Part shown: in pieces, positions 8,784 to 19,495 of the stretch
How the letters are laid out: each line of letters begins with the position of its first letter
How positions within the stretch are numbered: position 1 is the stretch's first letter
From: Mesoaciditoga sp.
Lineage (GTDB): Bacteria; Thermotogota; Thermotogae; Mesoaciditogales; Mesoaciditogaceae
Length of the DNA: 64,000 nt
Assembly (NCBI GenBank): GCA_015491995.1
Contig: WGFY01000013.1
Location: 1-64,000 of the forward strand
Reading direction: 5' to 3'
The notes under the pieces: generated by a model
Database searches by the model: none
What the model was told of the DNA's origin: nothing
Seen by the model: only the letters and a program-made list of their open reading frames with translations
Position numbers and translations under genes: made by a program

Positions 8784-10300
8784 GTTCGACCTCCTTTTTT
8801 TGCTTTCCACAAGGTGCACACCGTATCCGATATGATGAAAAACATTGAAAGCCAATTTATCCAATTCCCGAAACGATCGTAAAAAGTATGCTTTTTATTG
8901 GGTACTATCGAGAAAATGCTTTCTTCTTTTTTTTCTATAGGAACTTTTTTGATCACACGGCCGTGCGGGTTGATCACACCTGTTATACCAGTGTCCGCAA
9001 CTTGAATTACCCATTTTCCGTTTTCAACTGCTCTGAACACACTTTGTGCAAAATGTTGTTCTAAGGCAGCTGGTTGAGAAAACCAGCTGTCGTTGGTAAC
9101 CGTCACCAAGAACTGAGCACCTTCATTCGTGAATTCTCTTGAAAGTTCGCTGAAATAGCTTTCAAAGCAAATCTGGACAGAAAATTTCGTGTCGCCCCAC
9201 TTAAAAACGGTGTTTTTCTTACCAGGGCTGAAAAACTGGGTGAGTTTTAGAAAACCGAACATACCAAAAAATCGTGGATAAGGCAGAGTTTCTGTAAATG
9301 GAACTAATATGTGTTTTGAGTAAGTATCTTCAATCCCTTTTGAGTCAAAAAGTCCAACGGTGTTGTAAAATTTATTTCCATCTATCGAAGGGTAACCTAT
9401 AATCGCGTGTACTTTGTGTATTCTCAACGTTTTTATAACATCTTTATATGCGGATGTTCTTACAAAATCCGATTGAAATGTTCCCTCAGGAAAGATCAAG
9501 AGAGATGCTTCTTTAGATAAAGAAGATATGCTTGAATCAACGCCTTTTGCAATTTGAAATGATGTCATCTCATATCTTTGAGCGACGGAGAGATTTGGTT
9601 GTACAACCCCAATCGTCAAATCATTTCCCTTCCGCGCGTTTGGAACAAGATAAGAGGAAAGATAAAATGCCAAAATCACGCCACTTGTTATCAAAAGCGC
9701 TGTGAATCTTTTTCGCTTCAGGGCAGAATAGATCGAGTAATTGATGAAGAATATCAAAAAGGTCAATCCAAGTGTGCCAACAAACGGCACGATCTGCAAC
9801 AGTCCCATCTGTGAGTAAAGTGCGTTGGAAATTCTGGCACCGGTGAATCCTATGTCGCCTATCCCCCTCAAGTACTCAATTAAAACGTATATGGAGGATA
9901 GAGAAAATGCACGCAATATCCAATAACTCTTTGAATATTTGGATTCCAATACGTAAAGAAGCCAAATGATCCCAAAGAAACTTCCTTCTATCACCAACGC
10001 GGCAAAAAAAGCTAGTACTCCCAAACTGGATGGAAAACCGTTGAATTCGGATATGTTACTCGTCAAAGTGGGTAAAAGCCAATAAAGCGCGATTCCAAGG
10101 TAGAGAATTCCCCAGCACCACCCCCATAAGAATCCCTTCCACCATTTTCTTCCTTCTAACACGTAAAAGAGTGGGACAATCCCAATCCAAACAAATACGG
10201 ATGAGACCATCCCTGGCATTGAAATGGCCAACAACACGGCCGAAATAACGGTAAGAACTAATCTTTTAGAAAATCCTCTATACTGTATTCTTTTTTGCAC
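8780..10300 (-). CDS. lnt: Apolipoprotein N-acyltransferase (start uncertain; longest ORF extends to 10369)
   Basis: N-terminal TM bundle plus nitrilase domain: LLIFPEGTFQSDF, FSVQICFESYF, VTVTNDSWF; ATGA overlap with downstream gene. Confidence 0.88.
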   Translation of the reverse strand: MQKRIQYRGFSKRLVLTVISAVLLAISMPGMVSSVFVWIGIVPLFYVLEGRKWWKGFLWGWCWGILYLGIALYWLLPTLTSNISEFNGFPSSLGVLAFFAALVIEGSFFGIIWLLYVLESKYSKSYWILRAFSLSSIYVLIEYLRGIGDIGFTGARISNALYSQMGLLQIVPFVGTLGLTFLIFFINYSIYSALKRKRFTALLITSGVILAFYLSSYLVPNARKGNDLTIGVVQPNLSVAQRYEMTSFQIAKGVDSSISSLSKEASLLIFPEGTFQSDFVRTSAYKDVIKTLRIHKVHAIIGYPSIDGNKFYNTVGLFDSKGIEDTYSKHILVPFTETLPYPRFFGMFGFLKLTQFFSPGKKNTVFKWGDTKFSVQICFESYFSELSREFTNEGAQFLVTVTNDSWFSQPAALEQHFAQSVFRAVENGKWVIQVADTGITGVINPHGRVIKKVPIEKKEESIFSIVPNKKHTFYDRFGNWINWLSMFFIISDTVCTLWKAKKGGRT

Positions 10301-12510
10301 TTTTGACAAAAAAGCACCTCTGATCCTTTTTTCTTTTTGTAGTAAAGCACTTCCCCATCTTGTGGACACTTGTAATCTGATGGTTCATACCAGCTTATGA
10401 AATCACAACTGGCAGGGTTGTTTTCACACATGTAGAAGATCTTTCCACGTTTGCTCTTACGCATCACGGTACGTGCACCACATTTTGGACAATGCCCTCG
10501 AGCGTATTTCACAATCGGTCTTGTGTAATCACACTCCGGATACCTGCTGCAAGATATGAATTCACCGTATCGCCCAATTCGTTTAACCAAAGGCGCACCA
10601 CATTTGGGGCATTTTTCATTCAACACTTCAGGAACGGAAAGTTCTACATGAACTATTTTGCCATCGAATTGAAGGTTAGAACCGTTTGGTATTTTCTTCT
10701 TTTCATCGCATTTGAGACATTCCAGGTAGGCGCCGTATCTTCCATATTTCAAAACCATCTTAGCTTTACACTTTGAACAATCAGCATCTGTGGGAAGAGA
10801 CAATTTGTGTTTTCCACTTTTGACTTCTTCTGAAACACGCTCCAAATTCTTGACAAAATCATCGTTGAATTCTTTCAATATTTTTTGCCAATCGCTTTTA
10901 CCTTCTTCTATTCCATCCAATTCCTTTTCCATGGAAGCCGTGAATTTCAAATTCACTATCCTCGAAAATTCTTTGGTCAAAAAATCGTTAACGAGCATTC
11001 CAAGGAATGTTGGGATCAGACTTCTTTTATCACGTTCAACATATTTTCTACTAAGAAGTGTTTGAATGATCGTGGCATATGTGCTTGGTCTTCCTATACC
11101 AACAGACTCCATTTTTTTAACGAGTGAAGCTTCTGTGTATCTTGATGGAGGCTTTGTTTCTTGTTCTGAAATTGATGGGCTTTCGATCTTCACCTCATCA
11201 GCATTGTGAACATTTGGAAACTCATTCGTTTCGTTTCTCGAAGGTACCACTTTTTCAAAGCCATCAAAGGTCCTCTTCTTGAATTCCATAACGAATAAGG
11301 CTCGCTCTTTTTCGTCAGAAACTTTGATAATTTGTTTATCATATAGAGAATCAGTCATCTGTGATGACATAAACCTTTTCCATATCAAAGAGTAAAGCGC
11401 ATAAAATTCTTTGGAAAGCTTACTTTTCAATGGTTCGGGATTTAATCCTGGATAAGTTGGTCGTATCGCTTCATGGGCATCCTGGGAAAGCGCACTCTTC
11501 TTCACGTTTTTTCTCTTAGCAGCGTACTCTTGGCCGTAATTTTTAAGGATGAACTCTTTTGCTTTTTCGTGAGCCACGTCCGATATTCTATAGGAATCCG
11601 TGCGCATGTACGTTATGAGCGCAATAGTCTCTCCCCCTATATCCACACCTTCGTACAATCTTTGGGCTATTTTCATCGTCCTTGAAACCGCAAATCCAAG
11701 TTCAGATGCCGCAGCTTGTTGAAGCGTACTTGTCTTAAAAGGCAGGGGAGCCTTGAGGCTGATCTTCTTGTTTTGAACGTCCAAAATCTTGAAAACGGAA
11801 GATGAAACGTACTTCAAAGCCTCTTGTGCTTTATTCAAAGAGTCAAAAGGTTCTTTTGAAAGGGAAAGCCCGTCAAAAAACTTCAATTTGGCTTTTGTGT
11901 TGAAAATTTCGGTAATGATCTCATAATATTTCTGTGGACGAAATTTTTGGATCTTCTTTTCCTGCTCGCATAATATTCTAAGCGCGACAGATTGGACCCT
12001 TCCCGCACTAAGACCGTATTTGAACACTTTCCACAGCACTGGGCTTACCTTGTATCCAACTATTCTGTCGAGAATACGCCTGGTAAGCTGAGAATTGACC
12101 ATGCTCATATCTACAGTTCGTGGCCTTTTTACCGATTCTCTTATGACCTTTTCCGTTATTTCATTGAATACAATTCGATTTTTTTTCTTCAAATCCAATT
12201 TCAATATATTTGAAAGGTGCCAAGCTATTGCTTCGCCTTCCCTATCGTTATCGCTTGCAAGAAGCACATCACATCCCCGAGCTTTTGCTTTGAGCTCTCT
12301 GACGATCTTTTCTTTCCCTTTTAATATCTCGAACTCAGGAATGAATTTTTTATCCATCTTGATACCAAATTTTGATGGCGGAAGATCTCTTACATGACCT
12401 TGGGAGGATAAAACCTTATAGCCCTTTCCCAAGTATTTTTGGATCGTTTTTGCCTTTGATGGTGACTCAACTATGACCAATTTTTCAACCATGAATTTTC
12501 TCCTTATCAT
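10258..12510 (-). CDS. topA: DNA topoisomerase I
   Basis: KLVIVESPSKAKTIQKYLG, ASDNDREGEAIAWHL, TYMRTDSYRIS, C-terminal four-Cys zinc fingers. Confidence 0.97.
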   Translation of the reverse strand: MIRRKFMVEKLVIVESPSKAKTIQKYLGKGYKVLSSQGHVRDLPPSKFGIKMDKKFIPEFEILKGKEKIVRELKAKARGCDVLLASDNDREGEAIAWHLSNILKLDLKKKNRIVFNEITEKVIRESVKRPRTVDMSMVNSQLTRRILDRIVGYKVSPVLWKVFKYGLSAGRVQSVALRILCEQEKKIQKFRPQKYYEIITEIFNTKAKLKFFDGLSLSKEPFDSLNKAQEALKYVSSSVFKILDVQNKKISLKAPLPFKTSTLQQAAASELGFAVSRTMKIAQRLYEGVDIGGETIALITYMRTDSYRISDVAHEKAKEFILKNYGQEYAAKRKNVKKSALSQDAHEAIRPTYPGLNPEPLKSKLSKEFYALYSLIWKRFMSSQMTDSLYDKQIIKVSDEKERALFVMEFKKRTFDGFEKVVPSRNETNEFPNVHNADEVKIESPSISEQETKPPSRYTEASLVKKMESVGIGRPSTYATIIQTLLSRKYVERDKRSLIPTFLGMLVNDFLTKEFSRIVNLKFTASMEKELDGIEEGKSDWQKILKEFNDDFVKNLERVSEEVKSGKHKLSLPTDADCSKCKAKMVLKYGRYGAYLECLKCDEKKKIPNGSNLQFDGKIVHVELSVPEVLNEKCPKCGAPLVKRIGRYGEFISCSRYPECDYTRPIVKYARGHCPKCGARTVMRKSKRGKIFYMCENNPASCDFISWYEPSDYKCPQDGEVLYYKKKKGSEVLFCQKCKKEYSIEDFLKD

Positions 12511-12516
12511 TTGAAA

Positions 12517-13551
12517 TCATTTAAAATTACTCCAATTCAACATCATTTTTCGACCAAGATATCTATCATAATCGCTCCATTCAGCTTTTCCATGTTTCTC
12601 TTTCAAAGAATTTATCTGCCCAATTTTCGAGTCTAAATCATCGGCATGATGAAGTATCATGGCCTCAAGTGTCTTTGGAACGGTGGGAGAGCCCCATTCC
12701 AATTCACCATGATGTGAAAGTATCATGTGTGTTAAGTGGTAAAGATCTTTTTTAGAAAGATTCGATACCTTTTTAGCCCAATCGTTAAGCATTTTAGTTC
12801 CCAAAACGATATGTCCAATGAGTTCGCCTTCCGTGGTTCTCTCTATTCCATACGGCTCTATCCTGTACTCATAAACCTTTCCAACATCATGTATGGCAGC
12901 CCCGGTTATCAGCAAATCTTTATCGGCAGATGGGTAAAGTTCAGCTATAGATTTAGAGAGCTTCATGACACCAAGAGTATGCTCTAAAAGTCCTCCGCGA
13001 TAAGCATGGTGAACGATTATAGCGGCTGGAGCTTTTATAAACTCTTGAATGAACTCTTGATCGTTAAAGGGAATCTTTAAAAGTTCCTTAAGAGGTTGAT
13101 TTTTCATCTCATCTGTCAAATCGTTGAATTCCATCCACATCTTGTTGATATCTTTTTTGGTTGTCAATATGAACAACTCCGGATCGTACTCATCATCTTT
13201 CAGTACAATTAAAGCGTCACGGTTTTTATCTATGTTTATCTGCAATTTGTCCATATACATAAAAATCCGACCATGAACTTTCACAATCGAATTTATTTTC
13301 AAATTGGAATCATTCTCGGCTGCGTTAAACCAATCTATTGCTCTAATCTCTCCACTTTTATCCGAGAGAGTTAACAGCAAAAATTTATTGCCATCTCTGG
13401 ATTCCTGTAATTTCTTGCTTACCACCTTTAGCTTCATCTCTATGACATCGTTTTCTGAAATATCAGCAACCATTTTTTGTCCAGATAAATTCTTCTTTGA
13501 CAATCCAAGTTTTTCTAAATACTCCTCGCTAAAAAGCTCACCGAATTTCAA
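12517..13551 (-). CDS. OB-fold/HD-domain 3'-5' exoribonuclease, YhaM family
   Basis: OB-fold N-terminus, HHAYRGGLLEHTLGV, AAIHDVGKVYEY, LSHHGELEWGSPTVP. Confidence 0.85.
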   Translation of the reverse strand: MKFGELFSEEYLEKLGLSKKNLSGQKMVADISENDVIEMKLKVVSKKLQESRDGNKFLLLTLSDKSGEIRAIDWFNAAENDSNLKINSIVKVHGRIFMYMDKLQINIDKNRDALIVLKDDEYDPELFILTTKKDINKMWMEFNDLTDEMKNQPLKELLKIPFNDQEFIQEFIKAPAAIIVHHAYRGGLLEHTLGVMKLSKSIAELYPSADKDLLITGAAIHDVGKVYEYRIEPYGIERTTEGELIGHIVLGTKMLNDWAKKVSNLSKKDLYHLTHMILSHHGELEWGSPTVPKTLEAMILHHADDLDSKIGQINSLKEKHGKAEWSDYDRYLGRKMMLNWSNFK

Positions 13552-13572
13552 TTCTAAACACCACTTTCACTT

Positions 13573-14667
13573 TTATTTTACGTAAAAACGGGGCACTCTA
13601 TCAGAAATCCCACAGACAATTTCATAATTCATGCCACCCACAAGAGATGCAATTTCTTCAGCGGTGATCTCTTCATCACCACTTCTTCCCAAAATAATAA
13701 CATCGTCTCCCATTTTAACATTTCCCACATGTGAAACATCCACCACTATTTGATCCATGCTCACTCTTCCCAAAACGTGTGCTCTTAACGAATTGATCAA
13801 CACACTGCCTTTGTTGGAAAGAGTGGTGGAAAATCCATCAGAATATCCAATTGGAATCGTGGCAACTTTCATATTTTTATTGGCAACAAAAGTGTGATCA
13901 TATCCAACGCTTTGTCCTTTTTTCAAATGTTTTACAAAGGCGACGGTTGAATGAACACTCATAACAGGTTCAATGTAATCAAGATGTCTTTTGGAAGAAG
14001 GTTGTAAACCATAGGATGCTATTCCAATTCTGCACATGTTTCCCATGGAATTTTCTAACATCGTAGAAGCGGCGCTGTTAGAAAGGTGGACATATCGTGG
14101 CCTTTTGATTTTTCTTAGAAACGATTCGAATTTCTCTAACTGATCATAATTCATCGTATCTTCCGGATCATCAGCCGATGAAAAATGAGTGTACACACCT
14201 TCAATTTTCACTCTTTTATCCTTTGATAGTAACTCGTAAAGTTCAAGAGATTCTCTCACATCAAGACCTAACCGGGACATACCCGTATCAACGTTGATAT
14301 GAACTTTCAATCTGCTGCCATCTTCGAGGTTCTTCAACACCTCATTCATCTGTTCAAAAGAGTAAACCGTGATTGCCAGATCATGAGCTACAACCTCTGT
14401 AACGTATTTAGGATCAAAATAATTCAAAAGGAGTATGGGAATAACTATTCCACTCTCTCTGAGCCGAACACCCTCTTCTAAAAAGGCAACCACAAGGAAA
14501 CCTATTCCATTTTCTTGACACACATGTGCCAACTCCACAGCGCCATGACCATAAGCATCTGCTTTTAAAACGGAAGCGATTGGGAGAGATACCTTTTGAG
14601 AAATTTCAAAAATATTGCGGAGGAATTTTGTGACATTTACCTCCGCATAGGTGTTCCTACTTCTCAC
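13573..14667 (-). CDS. alr: Alanine racemase
   Basis: ASVLKADAYGHGA, HINVDTGMSRLG, SMDQIVVDV, GISDRVPRFY. Confidence 0.96.
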   Translation of the reverse strand: MRSRNTYAEVNVTKFLRNIFEISQKVSLPIASVLKADAYGHGAVELAHVCQENGIGFLVVAFLEEGVRLRESGIVIPILLLNYFDPKYVTEVVAHDLAITVYSFEQMNEVLKNLEDGSRLKVHINVDTGMSRLGLDVRESLELYELLSKDKRVKIEGVYTHFSSADDPEDTMNYDQLEKFESFLRKIKRPRYVHLSNSAASTMLENSMGNMCRIGIASYGLQPSSKRHLDYIEPVMSVHSTVAFVKHLKKGQSVGYDHTFVANKNMKVATIPIGYSDGFSTTLSNKGSVLINSLRAHVLGRVSMDQIVVDVSHVGNVKMGDDVIILGRSGDEEITAEEIASLVGGMNYEIVCGISDRVPRFYVK

Positions 14668-14671
14668 GATT

Positions 14672-14863
14672 TTAAACTCTTTGAACTTTTCCAGCTTTAA
14701 GACATCTCGTGCAAACCATTAAACGTTTTACTTTGCCATCTTTACCCATAACCTTGACGGGTTGAAGATTTGGTTTGAAAGTTCTTTTTGTTTTTTTGTG
14801 TGAATGGCTGACGTTGTTACCAGTTGCCACGCCTTTTCCACAAATATCACATTTCCTTGACAT
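14672..14863 (-). CDS. rpmB: 50S ribosomal protein L28
   Basis: [36 protein letters not shown]. Confidence 0.96.
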   Translation of the reverse strand: MSRKCDICGKGVATGNNVSHSHKKTKRTFKPNLQPVKVMGKDGKVKRLMVCTRCLKAGKVQRV

Positions 14864-14937
14864 CTTTCCAATTCCCCTTTCCAAAAGTGCAAGCATCTTG
14901 TGCTTTGCAAATGCAACGTCAACATTCAAACAGACAA

Positions 14938-14960
14938 AGGGCGGGAATCATTCCCGCCCT
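14938..14960 (-). terminator. Hairpin downstream of ferredoxin gene
   Basis: AGGGCGGGAAT-GA-TTCCCGCCCT inverted repeat followed by TTTGTCTGTTTG on the minus strand. Confidence 0.7.
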
Positions 14961-14969
14961 CAAAGTTCG

Positions 14970-15155
<186 letters not shown>

Positions 15156-15289
15156 TCAACACCTCCGCATTCTTTATAACCACATTTTCGCGAGTTTTCC
15201 ACTCCTCACGTCTTGTCAATGAGTACCACTAACGCACACATTATATCACAGGAAACAAGTCACCTACAAAAAATCTTATAACAAATTTT

Positions 15290-16447
15290 TCACATGTTGG
15301 CAACTTGTGGTACCTCTTTTTTAAAAATTTCATCCATAAAAATCTCTGTTGGTCCTTCAATACCGTTGAAATTGGTACTGTAATCCACCGTGTAAGCGCC
15401 TGCATTTAAAAAATAGACAACATCGTTAAGCGTTATATCCTCCGGTAGATCTACATCATCGTAGATAACATCCACGCTATCACAAGTTGGACCTGCTAAA
15501 GTGAAAGTTTTGGTAAGATGATCTTCTTTTCCATCCACGATCACTTTGTATTTCAAATCCTCTATCGTTTCCATCAAACCATGATAGACTCCAGCATCAA
15601 GGTACACCCAGTCTTTCATATCTTTTGTAGATCTCAAGATTACATGTGCTATCAGAGTTCCAGCATCACCGACCATCGATCTTCCTGGCTCAACAAATAA
15701 TGTTGGACGGTTCATGAAATTGAAATATTCCTCAACACTCTCATTTATGACTTCTCCTATCTCTTGCACCGTTGGAATGTCTCGCACATATTTAATAGGC
15801 ATTCCGCCTCCCAAATTTATCGTGCTCATTTTTATTCCTTGCAGACGCGCAAACCAAAAAACATCGGCAACTTTCATCAAAGCCACTTTCCAGCTGTATT
15901 TGTCATAACATTGCGAACCAACATGAAAGGAGACACCCATTGGTTCAAGCCCTAACGCATCCGCATACAAAACAAGATCTTTTACGTGTTCTATATTCGT
16001 GCCGAATTTCTTTGATAGGGGCCAATCACTATCCGTTTCACCAACGGATAGTCTGAAATAAACTTTTGAGTGTGGAGCGTTTATAGCGATTTTTTCGAGT
16101 TCCATTTCAGCATCCGCCGCAAAAAAATTAATACCCGATTCGTAGGCAAATCTTATATCTTCTTCTTTCTTAATGGTGTTCCCAAAGCTGAGTTTCGATG
16201 GATGAACTCCTATTCCCAAAAGTTTTTTTATTTCTCCTTTTGAAGCCACATCGAAGGATGAGCCCAAATTTTGTAACTTTTCAACGATTTTGGTATGAGA
16301 GTTAGACTTAACCGCGTAAAATATTCTCACATTAGGAATGGAATCCATCAAATTTTTGTAATTCCTTTCGACGATGTCAAGATCCATTAAAACAAATGGC
16401 TTCTTAACCTTTTTGGCAATTTCTCGAACCTCTTGGGTAATCTCCAT
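15290..16447 (-). CDS. PLP-dependent fold-type III decarboxylase (ornithine/lysine/diaminopimelate decarboxylase family)
   Basis: FYAVKSNSHTKIVEKL, SFHVGSQCYD, INLGGGMP, FVEPGRSMVG, GPTCDSVDVIYDD. Confidence 0.9.
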   Translation of the reverse strand: MEITQEVREIAKKVKKPFVLMDLDIVERNYKNLMDSIPNVRIFYAVKSNSHTKIVEKLQNLGSSFDVASKGEIKKLLGIGVHPSKLSFGNTIKKEEDIRFAYESGINFFAADAEMELEKIAINAPHSKVYFRLSVGETDSDWPLSKKFGTNIEHVKDLVLYADALGLEPMGVSFHVGSQCYDKYSWKVALMKVADVFWFARLQGIKMSTINLGGGMPIKYVRDIPTVQEIGEVINESVEEYFNFMNRPTLFVEPGRSMVGDAGTLIAHVILRSTKDMKDWVYLDAGVYHGLMETIEDLKYKVIVDGKEDHLTKTFTLAGPTCDSVDVIYDDVDLPEDITLNDVVYFLNAGAYTVDYSTNFNGIEGPTEIFMDEIFKKEVPQVANM

Positions 16448-16724
16448 GATGCCCCACCTCATTTTGATGAATTCGACAAATCATAGTATTGAACACGTTA
16501 CATTTTTAAGAACGTAAGTGTTAATTTTGTACGAAAATTTCACTTTTCCAATTTTTTGTAGAAATTCTACCGATAATGACAATAGACATAAGTTGAAGTT
16601 AAAAATTGATAAAAGTGAAAAGTCTTCTTACTATAAAGTCATTTTTAATTTATGAAAATTTTCTTCAAAAAGCGTTAGAATCAAGATGAAGTTTGTGTTC
16701 ATCATTACACTAGGAGGTTGCATA

Positions 16725-17978
16725 ATGGCAAATGAAGGCCTTTTTGAAGACGCCCTTCAACAGTTCAACAGGGCAGCGAGTTTGATGAAGTTGGACGATG
16801 GAATGCGCCAAATTTTATCCACGCACAAAAGGGGATTGCGAGTTCAATTCCCAGTCAAAATGGATAACGGCTCCGTAAGAGTATTTACGGGGTATCGCTA
16901 TCAACACAATACCACCAGAGGACCGGCGAAAGGTGGAGTAAGGTATCACCCAAATGTCAACGAAGACGAGATAAAAACCCTTTCGTTCTTGATGACATGG
17001 AAATGTGCTGTGGCCGGGATACCATACGGCGGATCAAAAGGTGGAATTAAAGTCGATCCGAACGAACTTTCTGAAGGAGAACTCGAAAGAATGTCCAGAA
17101 GGTATTTTTCAGAAATTTCTCCTTTCATAGGCCCTGAAACGGACATTCCTGCTCCGGATGTCAACACAAACCCAAAAATAATGTCCTGGTTCCTTGATAC
17201 CTATTCCATGGGAGTAGGGCATTCAGCACTTGGCATTGTCACTGGAAAGCCACTTGAATTGGGAGGTTCGCTTGGAAGAACGGAAGCAACGGGTCGTGGT
17301 GTTAGCATTATAACCAACGAAGCTATCAAATATTTTCTTGGTGATGAATTGAAGGGGAAAACAGTTGCCATTCAGGGATTCGGTAATGTTGGTTCTTATA
17401 CTGCTCTCATTCTTAATCAAGAATATGGAGCAAAAGTTGTTGCAATCAGTGACATTACTGGTGGATATTACAATCCAGAAGGTATAAACACGAAAGAAGC
17501 CTTTGACTATGCACTGGAGCATAAAAGCCTCGAAGGATACCATCAAGGACAGAAGATCACCAATGAGGAACTTCTCGAACTTGATGTTGATGTTTTAATT
17601 CCAGCGGCTTTAGAAAGAGCGATCACGGAAGATAACGCTGATAACGTAAAAGCAAAACTCATTATAGAAGCAGCGAATGGAGCTACAACCCCAGAAGCCG
17701 ATGCGATTCTTCGTTCAAGGGGCGTCAAGCTTGTACCTGATTTTTTAACAAATGCTGGTGGAGTGACCGTTTCTTATTTTGAATGGGTGCAAGGGCTCTA
17801 TTCTTATTTTTGGGATCTTGATGATGTTAGAAAGGCCCTTGATAGAGCAATGAAAAACGCATTTGAAGATGGCGTAAAAGTCCATGAAGAGTTCAATACA
17901 GATATGAGAACAGCTTTATACATAGTTGCAATAAATAAAGTTGCGACGGCAACAAGGCTTCGCGGAATTTTCCCTTGA
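16725..17978 (+). CDS. gdhA: Glutamate dehydrogenase (Glu/Leu/Phe/Val family)
   Basis: GGVRYHPNVNEDEIKTLSFLMTWKCAVAGIPYGGSKGG, VAIQGFGNVGSYTA; RBS aggagg upstream of ATG. Confidence 0.95.
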   Translation: MANEGLFEDALQQFNRAASLMKLDDGMRQILSTHKRGLRVQFPVKMDNGSVRVFTGYRYQHNTTRGPAKGGVRYHPNVNEDEIKTLSFLMTWKCAVAGIPYGGSKGGIKVDPNELSEGELERMSRRYFSEISPFIGPETDIPAPDVNTNPKIMSWFLDTYSMGVGHSALGIVTGKPLELGGSLGRTEATGRGVSIITNEAIKYFLGDELKGKTVAIQGFGNVGSYTALILNQEYGAKVVAISDITGGYYNPEGINTKEAFDYALEHKSLEGYHQGQKITNEELLELDVDVLIPAALERAITEDNADNVKAKLIIEAANGATTPEADAILRSRGVKLVPDFLTNAGGVTVSYFEWVQGLYSYFWDLDDVRKALDRAMKNAFEDGVKVHEEFNTDMRTALYIVAINKVATATRLRGIFP

Positions 17979-18000
17979 TCCTATATTGAATTCAGACTCA

Positions 18001-18026
18001 AAGAGGGTGCTTAAGCACCCTCTTTG
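18001..18026. terminator. Bidirectional terminator between gdhA and the YqhQ-like gene
   Basis: AAAGAGGGTGCTTAAGCACCCTCTTT perfect palindrome with flanking A/T tracts. Confidence 0.75.
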
Positions 18027-18937
18027 TATTCAACCTCTTCCAAATTTTCTTCTTTTTTTTCTTCATAATCAAGATTCAAAGCGGCTTTTAATGATATCAG
18101 TCCAACTTCAAGCTGTGCATCATCTGGCTCTTTCGTGGTGAGTTTCTGAAGCCAAAGACCTGGCGCCGCAAAAGGCTTTACAAATGGATTGCCAAGATGC
18201 TTTGCCGTAAAGCGCTGAAACTCGTAAGCAAGTCCAGCCACTATTGGAATGAGGACCACCCTCCAAAACATCTTCCACCAAATTGTCATTGGTCCAAAGG
18301 CACCAAGAATGCTAAAAACTATTATGGCAGCAACCATTGTGATCATGAGAAAGCTCGTACCACATCTTGGGTGCAATGTGGAATATTTTCTTGCATTTTC
18401 CACCGTTAAATCTTCTCCCGCTTCGTACGTATAAACTGACTTATGCTCAGCACCATGATACTGAAAAACTCTTTTTATATCCGCTATAAAACCTATAATC
18501 CAAACGTACAGCAAAAAGATCACCGTTCTGATCAGCCCCTCCACAAGTGCGAAAAGCACGCCGTTTTCTCTAAGGGGCTCGAATATAGATGTCACCAGCA
18601 CCGGTAAAATTGAGAACAGCCCTATCGCAAAGGCCAAAGCGACCAAAAGTGAAAGCACTATATCCTTTGTCGTCAGCTGATTGTCTTCATCGCTGGACAT
18701 GTTTGCAGAAAAGTTCAACGCTTTTATTCCGGTAACAAGCGCATCGTACAACACGAAATTTCCCCTTATCAAAGGCCAACCTTTCCAACCCTTTGGACGT
18801 TCCATATTTCCATAGTCGGAAACGGAAATGGTACCATCTGGCTTTCTAACAGCCACAACGGTCTTCAATCCCTTCATCATCACGCCTTCTATGACCGCTT
18901 GTCCTCCTACACTTAAACCTGTTGGGTAATTTGCCAT
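18011..18937 (-). CDS. DUF1385 (YqhQ-like) membrane protein
   Basis: GGQAVIEGVMMKG, FQYHGAEHKSVYTYEAGEDLTVENARKYSTLHPRCGTSFL. Confidence 0.9.
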   Translation of the reverse strand: MANYPTGLSVGGQAVIEGVMMKGLKTVVAVRKPDGTISVSDYGNMERPKGWKGWPLIRGNFVLYDALVTGIKALNFSANMSSDEDNQLTTKDIVLSLLVALAFAIGLFSILPVLVTSIFEPLRENGVLFALVEGLIRTVIFLLYVWIIGFIADIKRVFQYHGAEHKSVYTYEAGEDLTVENARKYSTLHPRCGTSFLMITMVAAIIVFSILGAFGPMTIWWKMFWRVVLIPIVAGLAYEFQRFTAKHLGNPFVKPFAAPGLWLQKLTTKEPDDAQLEVGLISLKAALNLDYEEKKEENLEEVEYKEGA

Positions 18938-18941
18938 CTTT

Positions 18942-19187
18942 TCAACTTCCTTTCAAACGCTCAACGATGATGCCTCTAATTCCATCGTTGAGCAACAACT
19001 CAAAAAATTTGTAAGCTTGCGCCTCAAGGCTGGATTTTTGGGAAAGGAAGTAAACATTCACCTTCTTCAAAAATTCCTCCCGCTGCTTACAATTCATCTC
19101 GTTTATATTCAAGACAACGCGCCGAAGCTCTTCATCCCCGGCGCAGGATCTCACAATTTCATTTATTTCTTTTTGAAAACCATCCAT
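18942..19187 (-). CDS. Small conserved-type protein of unknown function
   Basis: 81-aa ORF in tight spacing between YqhQ-like and SpoVS genes; no family recognised. Confidence 0.5.
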   Translation of the reverse strand: MDGFQKEINEIVRSCAGDEELRRVVLNINEMNCKQREEFLKKVNVYFLSQKSSLEAQAYKFFELLLNDGIRGIIVERLKGS

Positions 19188-19195
19188 TCTACCTT

Positions 19196-19495
19196 TTATT
19201 CTTCTTTGTTAGGTGATTCCGCTTTTACTTCTTCTCCAACGATGAAGACTTTTATCGAAATTCCCGTTCTCTTTTCTCCTCCTATTTCGATATCGACGAA
19301 TCCTGGAATCATTCCGATATCCTTTCCACCTTCATTTAGAAAGCGACGTGCCACTGCCACAGCTTTTACAGCTTGATTTACGGCACCAGCACCAATTGCT
19401 TGAAGTTCAACCATTGGCTCTTTGCTTAAAGCACCGGCAATAGCCCCTGCCACCGAGTTGGGATTAGATTTCGAACTAACCTTTAACGTTTCCAC
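19196..19495 (-). CDS. Stage V sporulation protein S (SpoVS)-like
   Basis: ETLKVSSKSNPNSVAGAIAGALSKEPMVELQAIGAGAVNQAVKAVAVARRFL; GTG start with aaggagg RBS, overlapping dusB. Confidence 0.9.
   Translation of the reverse strand: METLKVSSKSNPNSVAGAIAGALSKEPMVELQAIGAGAVNQAVKAVAVARRFLNEGGKDIGMIPGFVDIEIGGEKRTGISIKVFIVGEEVKAESPNKEE

Noticed and set aside
8292-8882. 196-aa plus-strand ORF opposite the alpha-glucosidase
   Set aside because: Antisense to conserved GH13 coding sequence; composition typical of shadow ORFs.
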